Positions 7,263-16,400 of a stretch of DNA of 64,000 bases are shown here, piece by piece. Source of the stretch: Balneolaceae bacterium (GTDB lineage: Bacteria > Bacteroidota > Rhodothermia > Balneolales > Balneolaceae). Below the pieces are notes generated by a model that saw nothing but the letters and a program-made list of their open reading frames with translations, had not been told where the DNA came from and made no database searches. Location of the stretch: contig REDA01000031.1 in NCBI GenBank assembly GCA_007693745.1, forward strand, positions 1 through 64,000, read 5' to 3'. Numbering within the stretch: the stretch's first letter is position 1; each line of letters starts with the position of its first letter. A program made the position numbers and the translations under genes.

Positions 7263-9386
7263 ATGAAAGCAACCCATCTCATCCCGGTGCTCCTTTTTTT
7301 TCTCCTGCCGCAACTCCTCACAGCCCAATCTGAGCTTGAGGGTTTCCGGCAGGATAGGGTAGCTGCACAACTGGAACTGGAGCAGAAACTGATTGAATCG
7401 CACACACCGGAGCAGTATCGAAAGCATCTTTATAATCTGACGCAGCACCCGCACATCGCGGGCACCGAAAACAGCCGTAAGGTGATTGAATACATTTCGA
7501 CAGTAATGGAAGCGGCCGGACTCACGGTTGCGCATTACGATTACGACGCATGGATGCCTGAGCCAGGCTCCGCTTCAATCTCTATCGTCAGACCGGTACG
7601 GTTACCGCTCAATAACAGGGAGTATATCTATGATGAAGATCCATACTCCTCTCATCCGGATCTGACCCACGGCTGGAACGCTTACAGCGGATCAGGTGAA
7701 GTGACAGGAGAAATTGTATATGCAAATTATGGGCGGAAAGAGGATTTTGAACTTCTCAGGGAGATGGGTGTGGACCTGAAGGAGAAGATTGTGATAGCGA
7801 GGTATGGAGGTAATTTCAGAGGGTTTAAGGCGCTGTTTGCAGAAGAGGCGGGTGCTGCCGGACTCATCCTCTATACCGATCCGGCCAATGGTGGGTATAT
7901 GAACGGTTTTGGGTATCCGGAAGGTCGCTTTAATGATGAGAGTGCCGTTCAGCGGGGCTCGCTCCTGACGCTTGATTATTTCGGTGACCCTCTCACTCCA
8001 TTTGAGCCGGCGCTTCCGCTCGACGGAGATGTACAGGTGGAGAGGCTGGATCTTTCCGAGGTGCCGTTTCATACGATTCCGGTGGCACCGATCGGATATG
8101 GGGCCGCCAGGGAGATCTTCGCCAGAATGGAGGGCTCCCGTGCTGTGCCCTCCGGTTGGCAGGGAGGACTCCCCTTTACCTACAGGCTTGAGGGAGGATC
8201 CAATTTGCTGGTCAATGTGACTGTAGATCAGCCGCATGATTTTACACGGATTACGAATGTTGTCGGTACACTGGAGGGTGAATACTATCCTGAAGAGTGG
8301 ATCATCATTGGTTCACACCATGACGCATGGGGATTTGGAGCGGCAGACCCAAACAGCGGTACTGCGATGCTTCTGTCACTTGCTGAGAGTCTGGGAAAAG
8401 CGTACAGAGAGGGATGGCGTCCTGCAAGAAGCATCAAAATTGCCCACTGGGATGCAGAGGAGTTTCTTCTTATCGGTTCCACTGAGTGGGTTGAGCAGCT
8501 GCGGGAAGAGCTCTATTCGAATGCAGTGCTCTATCTCAATGCAGATATGGCAGTAACCGGCCCGGCTTTCCGATCATCGGCATCCCCATCCTTAAAACAA
8601 CCTATTATAGAGGCTTCCAAATCTGTACGGCATCCCGATACCGGAGAAACACTGTATGAAAGCTGGATACGTGAGGGTCAGCAGGAACCCGGTGTTGGAA
8701 ATCTTGGCGGCGGATCGGATCATGTAGGGTTTTACATGCATGCGGGAGTGCCGTCGGCTGGCATATCCATAAGCGGCAGTGTGCCGGTATATCACAGTAA
8801 TTTCGACTCCTTTCACTATTATGAAACTTTTCTGGACAGCACCTTCAGTTACGGACCGGCATTGGCAGGCGTTTATGCTGTGGTGGCCACCCGCTTTGCA
8901 GAGAGTGATCTGCTCCCCTATGACCTGAGCAGGTATGCCAGGGATATTTCGTCACATCTGGAGGCATTGTCTGTCCGGGCACAGGAGAAGGGAATATCTG
9001 TCGGGTACGATGAAGCATTCGGGATGAGTGGCCTCCTCTCACAGGCATTGGAGAGGTCAAGAGCAATTGAAGAAAGCTATGCCGATTTTTTGGCTTCAGC
9101 TCCCGATTCGCAGGGACTGAAGGAGGTCAATGCAAAACTGATTCACCTTGAGAGAAGTTTTTTGAGTACGGATGGCCTGCCCTACAGCCGGTGGCAGCAG
9201 TCCCTCTACTCGGCTACCGATCCCTGGAGCGGGTATGCAACCTGGATGATTCCGGGAGCAAGGTATGTTCTTGAAAGTGAGGGCAGGGAGCAGGAGTTTA
9301 ATCACGAAATAGAGAGATTCAGACAGGCGTTTCTGACCCTGAGTGCGAGGTTTGATGAAATTTATGAAAGGATGAACCAGAGATAA
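7263..9386 (+). CDS. Secreted M28 zinc metallopeptidase, PSMA/glutamate carboxypeptidase II-like
   Basis: The 707-residue protein has a cleavable signal peptide ending near LLTAQ (about residue 22), so it is exported. The order is: M28 N-terminal part, a protease-associated (PA) domain around residues 130-300, the di-zinc M28 peptidase core (about 315-545) and a transferrin-receptor-like dimerisation domain (about 575-700). Zinc ligands are visible: His in GSHHDAWGFG, Asp in AADPNSGT, Glu in DAEEFLLIG, Asp in LNADMAV and His in YHSNFDSF. The family removes C-terminal glutamate or other residues from peptides, so it probably scavenges peptides in the periplasm or outside the cell. The ATG at 7263 directly precedes the signal peptide. 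Confidence 0.9.
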   Translation: MKATHLIPVLLFFLLPQLLTAQSELEGFRQDRVAAQLELEQKLIESHTPEQYRKHLYNLTQHPHIAGTENSRKVIEYISTVMEAAGLTVAHYDYDAWMPEPGSASISIVRPVRLPLNNREYIYDEDPYSSHPDLTHGWNAYSGSGEVTGEIVYANYGRKEDFELLREMGVDLKEKIVIARYGGNFRGFKALFAEEAGAAGLILYTDPANGGYMNGFGYPEGRFNDESAVQRGSLLTLDYFGDPLTPFEPALPLDGDVQVERLDLSEVPFHTIPVAPIGYGAAREIFARMEGSRAVPSGWQGGLPFTYRLEGGSNLLVNVTVDQPHDFTRITNVVGTLEGEYYPEEWIIIGSHHDAWGFGAADPNSGTAMLLSLAESLGKAYREGWRPARSIKIAHWDAEEFLLIGSTEWVEQLREELYSNAVLYLNADMAVTGPAFRSSASPSLKQPIIEASKSVRHPDTGETLYESWIREGQQEPGVGNLGGGSDHVGFYMHAGVPSAGISISGSVPVYHSNFDSFHYYETFLDSTFSYGPALAGVYAVVATRFAESDLLPYDLSRYARDISSHLEALSVRAQEKGISVGYDEAFGMSGLLSQALERSRAIEESYADFLASAPDSQGLKEVNAKLIHLERSFLSTDGLPYSRWQQSLYSATDPWSGYATWMIPGARYVLESEGREQEFNHEIERFRQAFLTLSARFDEIYERMNQR

Positions 9387-9449
9387 AAAAACAAGACACG
9401 AAGCGACCCGGGCAAAGCGATTGATTACCGCTAAGCGCAATCCCAAACC

Positions 9450-10706
9450 TTAAGGTCTTGGATTCTGGAGCCATCGTTCAGGATCTGCCATCTGGCTGCC
9501 TTCCCGTATTAAGAAAAAGAGAGTGGAACCCCTCACGGAGTTCCCGTCTCCCGAGAGGCCGATAATGTCGCCCTTGCGGACTACCTGGTTGCGCCTGACA
9601 AAGATATCACTCAAATTGCCGTAAGCAGTATTGTAGGTACCGTGATTTACAAAGATCACCTCACCATATCCCTGAAGCGGCTGCACTCCGTAAACGAGGC
9701 CGTCACTGACAACCCTTACGCCGGATCTCGGCAGAGCAGAAATATCAACACCGAGATTTCGGGTTCGGGTACCATGCACAGGGTGAACCCTTTCGCCAAA
9801 TCGTTCCGTAATCGTCCCGTTTTCAACAGGCCACAATAACTGTCCGCGCTGACTTCGGAAATCAGCTGAAAAGGCCTCAATTTCTGCATCAGAAAGCATT
9901 ACTTCACGCGTTGCAACGGGACTTCCTGTTGCAGCGGCACGTCGGAGCCTCTCTTCTTCACGAATCAGATTTTCCATCGTTGTTTCCAGATTTTCCCGCT
10001 GTTGCTGCCGTACAGCACGCTGCTGTTCCAGGCTGTTGATATCCGACTGCAATGCGTCCACGAGCTGCCTTTGCTGACGTTCCTGCTGTTCGAGATTGCG
10101 TGTCTCTTCCCTGATCTCAGCGAGTACGCGGATGTTTCTCTCCACAGTCTGCTCAAGATCAGCCCTGGAGAAAGCAAGCTGAGCCTGTGTCTCTTCAATC
10201 TGATCCACCTGAGCCTGAACATGGGTATTGAACCTGCTAAGGTAATAGGAACGAATCAGCAGCTGATTTAAGGAATCTGAGGTCAGAATCAAAGCCAGCT
10301 CGGTGGTTCGCCCATGTTTATAGAGATAGGTCAGAGTCTCCTGGTATTCATGGATCAGCTGATCCAAACGCTCTTGAAGTTCGCTCAGATTCTGCTCAAT
10401 CAGGCCAATTTCCTGCTGCAGATCACGCTGTTCCCTGTTCATTTGGCGGATTCGCTCGCGCCGAAGGGAAACCAGCCGGTTAATTTCTTCATATTGGCGG
10501 TAGAGCTGGTCGTACTCCTGGGAGGTTTCAGTTAGTCTTCGCGTATAATTCTCAATCTGGCGATCCAGCGTCGCAATCTGGGAGCGTGTATTCTGTTGTC
10601 TTTCAGCAATCTGAGCGCGGATTGCATCATATGAAGACTGTCCTCTGACAGAGCCGGCAAAGAGCAGAAAAAGACAACCTGAGAGGATGGCAGAGCGCAT
10701 TATCAT
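9450..10706 (-). CDS. EnvC-like murein hydrolase activator with degenerate LytM domain
   Basis: The protein is periplasmic: a signal peptide ends near VRGQ (residue 23). Residues ~25-260 are almost continuous coiled coil rich in Gln, Glu and Arg. Residues ~300-415 are an M23/LytM domain. In active M23 enzymes zinc is held by HxxxD and HxH; here the first His is replaced (RNLGVD), and the later motifs read HGTYNTAYGNL and STLFFLI, so the HxH pair is absent. Like E. coli EnvC it is probably not a peptidase but an activator of an amidase, acting in septal cell-wall splitting. Its ATG overlaps the TGA of the DUF4292 gene (ATGA), showing translational coupling. A second ATG two codons in is also possible. 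Confidence 0.85.
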   Translation of the reverse strand: MIMRSAILSGCLFLLFAGSVRGQSSYDAIRAQIAERQQNTRSQIATLDRQIENYTRRLTETSQEYDQLYRQYEEINRLVSLRRERIRQMNREQRDLQQEIGLIEQNLSELQERLDQLIHEYQETLTYLYKHGRTTELALILTSDSLNQLLIRSYYLSRFNTHVQAQVDQIEETQAQLAFSRADLEQTVERNIRVLAEIREETRNLEQQERQQRQLVDALQSDINSLEQQRAVRQQQRENLETTMENLIREEERLRRAAATGSPVATREVMLSDAEIEAFSADFRSQRGQLLWPVENGTITERFGERVHPVHGTRTRNLGVDISALPRSGVRVVSDGLVYGVQPLQGYGEVIFVNHGTYNTAYGNLSDIFVRRNQVVRKGDIIGLSGDGNSVRGSTLFFLIREGSQMADPERWLQNPRP

Positions 10707-11470
10707 AATCGTAACAGAGGAACATTTTCGGGAATTGTAAGCTCAAGATCGGGTAATTGGTTGTTTACTTCAAGCCTGCGCACCATCAGAGTGACGCGTG
10801 ATTTTTCGTCACTGCCGGTGACTGTAATTCTGCCGGGAAGAAAAAAGGAGTCATGCAGCGAGTATCCTTCATACTCAATTCGGCTGAAGGGTGCTGCCGG
10901 ATCATTGTTTGCATGTGCAACTGACACCACGGTGCCATTCCGTTTCGAGATGGTTATCAGCGCATCATCGAAGGTGACGGCCTGGAAATAGTATTCATTT
11001 TCAAAGATCTCTGAAAGATCATGGCTGCTTACTGAATAATTAAACAGTTTTAAAAGATTCAGGGAAGCGAGCGAGCCGAGACTGCTTCTGTCACTCCGGT
11101 TCAGGGGTACCTTTTCTGCGATTCTGTCCACTCTGTTATAAATCGTGAGTGAATCGGTATCCAGATAGATCTGACCACCTTCGATTCCGGCACTGTTGCG
11201 AACAAAAATAAGACTCTCCTCCCTGCTGGAGAAAAAACGGACAGAGACACGTTCACTGTTTCCGGGTTCACTGACAATGGCACGACCGTCGCCCTGGATC
11301 GAATGAAGCTGTTCACTATAGTCAGGAACCATCGATACCAACTCTTCAGGAGTGATATCTGACCGGTGGAACGTCATCTCATCAGCCGACAGAGATGAAC
11401 TGCTTCTGCACCCTGATGCAATCAGAAACAGTATGAGCAAAAGCAGGCAGTAAAATGCAAACGATCGCAT
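10703..11470 (-). CDS. DUF4292 lipoprotein
   Basis: The protein has a clear lipoprotein signal ending in IASGC (Cys21). The remaining ~230 residues look like the DUF4292 family, a LolA/LolB-like beta fold known mainly from Bacteroidota, with the segments LHSIQGDGRA, VRFFSSREESL and GQIYLDTDSLTIYNR. The family has no proven reaction; a role in moving lipid or lipoprotein to the outer membrane is inferred from the fold only. It sits between a TPR protein and an EnvC-like protein, and overlaps the latter by 4 nt. This trio is a recurring neighbourhood in this group, which suggests a shared role in envelope building or division. Confidence 0.8.
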   Translation of the reverse strand: MRSFAFYCLLLLILFLIASGCRSSSSLSADEMTFHRSDITPEELVSMVPDYSEQLHSIQGDGRAIVSEPGNSERVSVRFFSSREESLIFVRNSAGIEGGQIYLDTDSLTIYNRVDRIAEKVPLNRSDRSSLGSLASLNLLKLFNYSVSSHDLSEIFENEYYFQAVTFDDALITISKRNGTVVSVAHANNDPAAPFSRIEYEGYSLHDSFFLPGRITVTGSDEKSRVTLMVRRLEVNNQLPDLELTIPENVPLLRL

Positions 11471-11520
11471 AAGGAGTTATTTTAAAGATTGATACTATCT
11501 GATTTGGCGGATTGTTCCGC

Positions 11521-13227
11521 TCAGTTCTCCTGTTCCCAGCGTTCCGGAAGATAGATGCGTTCAGGGTCCGTTTCATAGGCACTCTTCCACCATTTGACTG
11601 CATTATCATCATCTCCCTTTGCCTCATAAATATCACCCAGGTGTTCAAAGACCTCTGCACTGGCGCTTCCTGTTTCAACGGAGCTCAGGACATATTGGTA
11701 GGCTTTATCCAGATTTCCAAGTTTAAAGTGTATCCATCCGATGGTATCCAGGTACGCTGAATTAAAGGGCTCCATTGATACAGCTCTTTCAGCCATAGTG
11801 AGCGCCTGATCCAGTCTCTCTTCCCGGAGAGACAGATAATAGGCATAATTGTTAAGAACCGTATGATTGTCGGGGTTGAGCCGTAGTGCCATCTCCATGG
11901 CATTCATGGTCTCCTCCCAGTTATTCAGCTGCTGGCTCACATCCCCGAGGGTGCCGTAAATGATGGATCTGAATGCCCGCTGGGAAGGGTACTCGGCAGC
12001 TTCCAGCAGCTTTTCCCTGGCTTCTGAATATTGGTTCAACATCATATAAGCCGCTCCCGAAAAAAAGAGGGTCATGCTGTTCCCGGATGCCGATTCCGGA
12101 GCTCTGTCCGACAGTTCAATAACCTGTTCATACTCTTCAAGTGAAAAAAGCAGCTGAATTCGCTGGATCCAGGCGTCATCGTTCCCGGGATCCATACTGG
12201 TCACCGTTTCAAGCAGAGTCAGTGCTTTATCCAGCTCATTCATCATGATGAAATAGTCGGCAGCGAGCAGCTGTGCCGGCATAAATTCGGGCTCTTCTTC
12301 ACTAAATGCCGTGATTACTCTGGATGTCTGCTCCCCAAACAGATCACCCATTTCGCCTCTCCCATTCTGGGAAGCCATGAACCGAACCAGCTCCAGTTTC
12401 TCAGCAGGGGAAATCAGGGGATCTGAAATGATATTCACAAAGGTGTCCCCCAATCTTTCCCACTCTTCGGCGTTGATGTAAATTTCAGCAAGCAGCAGTT
12501 GTGTCCGGATATCCCCGGAACTTCGGTCTGAAGCCTCCTCAAGCATCTCAATCGCCATATCCGGTTCATCCAGTTCGATATAGTATTGAGCAATCAGCTG
12601 TAATGTGCCCACATTGCCGGGATCAGAAGCCCGCATTGCATGGAGTTCATTCAAGGCATTTTCGTAGTCGTTCAGCAGATTGTAGTTCTGAAATTTGCGA
12701 AGATGTAATTCAAAACTGCTGCCCCGGGTATCAATGATACGGTCCAGAACCAAGTTGGATTGCAACAGATTACCGTTTTCGATATAAATTTCAGAGAGTG
12801 TATAGAGGAGGTCCTGATCGGAGGGATATTGTTCGATAAGCTCCTCAAGAAGTTCAACAGCAAGTAATCCACGTCCTGATGCCCTTTGGATATTTACCAA
12901 ATGGATTTTATACCATTTATTACCGGGATCAAGTTCGGAAGCAGTCTGACCGTAGTATGCTGCATTTGAGTAATCCCTGATAGCAAAATAGACATCAGAA
13001 AGGGCGTAATTGATTCCCGGGTCATCAGACAGGATCAGATGGGCTGCGATCAGGTTGTCGAGTGCACGTTCGAAATCCTGATTTTCAAAATCATTCAATC
13101 CCTCCATGAAATAGACCATGGCACGGTTATGATCTCCCTGAGAGGCAGTGTCGGTTTGTGAAAGGATCAGTGACGGTGCCTGAAAACAGAACAGAAGAAT
13201 GAAAGGAATTGATTTTAAATATGTCAT
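11521..13227 (-). CDS. Periplasmic TPR-repeat protein
   Basis: I start the gene at the ATG at 13227, which gives a signal peptide ending near LILSQ; a 24-residue in-frame extension upstream has no such support. The mature protein (about 550 residues) is a string of tetratricopeptide repeats, e.g. DPGINYALSDVYFAIRDYS, DQDLLYTLSEIYIENGNL and NHTVLNNYAYYLSLREERL. The Asn-Asn-Tyr-Ala-Tyr-Tyr-Leu repeat near the C-terminus is common in outer-membrane-associated TPR proteins of this phylum. It is a scaffold without a catalytic motif. It lies 50 nt upstream of the DUF4292 gene and is probably the first gene of that operon. The partner is unknown. Confidence 0.85.
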   Translation of the reverse strand: MTYLKSIPFILLFCFQAPSLILSQTDTASQGDHNRAMVYFMEGLNDFENQDFERALDNLIAAHLILSDDPGINYALSDVYFAIRDYSNAAYYGQTASELDPGNKWYKIHLVNIQRASGRGLLAVELLEELIEQYPSDQDLLYTLSEIYIENGNLLQSNLVLDRIIDTRGSSFELHLRKFQNYNLLNDYENALNELHAMRASDPGNVGTLQLIAQYYIELDEPDMAIEMLEEASDRSSGDIRTQLLLAEIYINAEEWERLGDTFVNIISDPLISPAEKLELVRFMASQNGRGEMGDLFGEQTSRVITAFSEEEPEFMPAQLLAADYFIMMNELDKALTLLETVTSMDPGNDDAWIQRIQLLFSLEEYEQVIELSDRAPESASGNSMTLFFSGAAYMMLNQYSEAREKLLEAAEYPSQRAFRSIIYGTLGDVSQQLNNWEETMNAMEMALRLNPDNHTVLNNYAYYLSLREERLDQALTMAERAVSMEPFNSAYLDTIGWIHFKLGNLDKAYQYVLSSVETGSASAEVFEHLGDIYEAKGDDDNAVKWWKSAYETDPERIYLPERWEQEN

Positions 13228-13480
13228 ATCTGAAGTGAAAATGAATGAAAAACCATAACGACTAAAAAATACGGAAAGTATGATGATGAACCGAAGCAAA
13301 GACGGCGGGAGTAGAGAAAAGGTTTGATCTTCATGAAGGTGTTATCATCAACAAAGGGAGTAAATTTTAATGATCCCTGATAGGACAGGTTTTAAAGTCA
13401 TGAATTCTTCAGGATAATCAATAGGAGAGTATTTAAAATAAAATTATTAGATTTAGTTTCGTTTATAGTTCTGTTGGAAT

Positions 13481-16400
13481 ATGAAATTACGTTTAAATTA
13501 TCTCAGTCTGAAAATGGTAGTGGTCTGTTTTTCAGCTCTGAATATCTCAAAGGGTGCAGAGCTGCAGGCCCGCCAGGTGGTTCTGAATGAGGTGATGTCG
13601 TCCAACAGCCGCACGATTGCTGATGAGGATGGAGACTACCCCGACTGGATCGAGCTCTATAATGCGGGCGGCGAGCCGGTGGCGCTTGGGGGTTACGGCC
13701 TCTCGGACGATCTGGGAAATCCCTTCCGCTGGGTCTTCCCCGACACCACCCTTGCCCCCGGCGGGTACATGCTGGTGTGGGCTTCAAACAAGGAGCGCGC
13801 AGTGCCGGGCGGGCCACTGCACACGAACTTCGCCATCGCCTCATCGGGCGAGCCGGTCCTTCTGACCCGCAGCGACGGGGAACTGGCGGATCTGTTGACA
13901 GCCAGAGAGATCCCGACCGACTGGTCGGCAGGCCGTTATCCAGACGGTACGGGGGAGTGGGTCTATTTTGATGACCCGACCCCCGGAAGTGCCAATATAA
14001 CGGAGCCTGTGCAGGGGCTTCTGGAGCCGTTGGTCTTCTCGCATGAGCCTGGGTTTTACAGGGAGGTGTTTGATCTGGAGATCACCCATCCTGAGGAGGG
14101 GGTGACGATCTACTACACGCTGGACGGTTCGGAGCCGACCCGGGAGTCGGCCGTCTATGAAGGCCCCATTCGGATCCGCGACCGCACCCCCGAACCGAAT
14201 ACGATCTCGATGATACCTACGAACAGAGCTGAAGGAGGCAGAGCATTCAGAGCGCCGCTGAACCCTGTAAGGAAAGGAACTGTAGTGAGATCTTTGGCAG
14301 TGAAATATGGATTCAGGGATACTTCAGATACCCGGTCTTATTTTATTTTCAATAATGAAGCTGACAACCATGCATTGCCGGTAATTTCCCTTACAACGGA
14401 TACAGGAAATTTATTTGACAACAGAATTGGAATCTATGTTCCCGGAGTCAATTATCGTAATAACAGGCTGGATACAGGAAATTATTATCAGAGAGGTCCG
14501 GAGTGGGAAAGGCGGGCGGGAATCGAATTTTTTGATGAGCTTGGGATTCGAAAAGTTTCTCAGGATGTAGGTATCCGGATTCACGGTGGATTAACAAGGT
14601 TTTTCCCACAAAAAAGTTTAAGAGTCTATGCAAGAAGGGAGTATGGTGAAAACAGGATGGAGTACCCCTTGTTTGAAGACGTTCGCTATACAGGATACAA
14701 AAGATTCATTCTAAGAAATTCCGGCAATGATTTTGGCCTGACGATGATGCGTGATGCGGTGGCACAGAAGATGGTTGAGCACTTTAATCTGGATACCCAG
14801 GCTTACAGACCGTCGGTGGTTTACATCAATGGGGAGTATTGGGGAATTCATAACATCAGAGAGAGATATGACAAGTACTATCTGGAGAGAGTGTATGATA
14901 TTGACCCGGATCATATTGATCTGATTACAGGCAATCGAACCGTAGTAGAGGGTGATTTATTTAATTATGGAAACCTACTTCAATTCATAGAAAATCATGA
15001 CTTATCAGATGAGGTTTTCTATCAGTTGTTAGATGAAAAAATCGATATCGATAACTTTATAGATTACAACACAGCACAGGTTTATCTTGTAAATATCGAT
15101 TGGCCGCAAAACAACATCGATTTTTGGAGATCCAGGACCAGTTTTGATATAAATGCCCCAAGAGGTAAGGATGGAAGATGGAGATGGTTACTCTATGATA
15201 TGGACTATTCACTTGGATATATAGCACCTGAAACCGGATTCATCACGGATGAATCTTTTGATATGGTTCAATGGCTAATGAACGATATAAATCCCGTGAA
15301 TGGAGAAGAGTGGCCAGGGAGACTGTTCAGAAAGCTTATCAATAATCAGGAGTTCAAACACCGATTCATCAACCGCTTGGCAGATCATTTAAATACGTCT
15401 TTCAGAGAGGAAAGATTAAAGTCTGTTATTGAAGAATATCAATTGGGGATATCTGCTGAAATGACCCGTCACTCAAGCCGGTGGGGTACTCCCGGCTCCG
15501 TAGAACTATGGGAGTATCATGTTGGCACAATGATGAAATTTGTTGAAAAAAGAGCAGATTATGTACGAACACATCTGATGAATCATTTTAATCTGAATGC
15601 TGAACATCTGCTCAGGGTAAATCCGGGTGATTCAGAGATGGGGACCGTTTACCTGAATTCACTTCCAATGAGAACTGAAACACCTGGTTTTGTGATGCAG
15701 GACCATTGGTGGGAGGGCATCTATTTCACTGGTGTGAATGTACAATTGAGGGCAGAGCCAAATCCAGGGTATCAATTTAAATACTGGTTGCTGAATGGGG
15801 ACACAGAAGTGTCGGCTGATATTTTGATTGATCCCGAAGCGATTCAGATAATTCGTGCTGTTTTCACTCCTTACCTCACGGATGATGTAAACCCATTCAG
15901 TACAGAGGAGTCAGATTATCTTCTCGAAGAATGGAATGAAGATGTTCGCGCCGGCTCTTTCCCGGATCACATGGCCTTTGTTTACATGAATGAAGAGGAC
16001 CCCGGGCTGGATGCTGAGATTGCCGGGGTTACTTTTGGCGCCTATAACCTCACTTCGAGAACCCGTATCAACGGCCTTGGGGAGGATGGGTTTTCATTTA
16101 TCAATACCTCGAATCCGGATGGGAATCCCGGTTACCCCGGCACACGCCTGGGTGGAGCCGTCCTGGTGCTGGATACCCGGGGTTCGGAGAAGATCCATGT
16201 GGGATGGCGGGCCGGTACCATCGAGAGAAACTCCCGGATCTATCGCCTCAGGCTTCAGTACCGAACGGATGGGAGTCAGCCTTTCCGCGATGTACCCGGC
16301 CCCGGCGGATCGCCGGTCGGGTATCAAGCCAGTGAGGTGGACGGCCACACACACTATATGGGACCTGTTGCGCTCCCGGATGATGCGGCCAACCGCGAGC

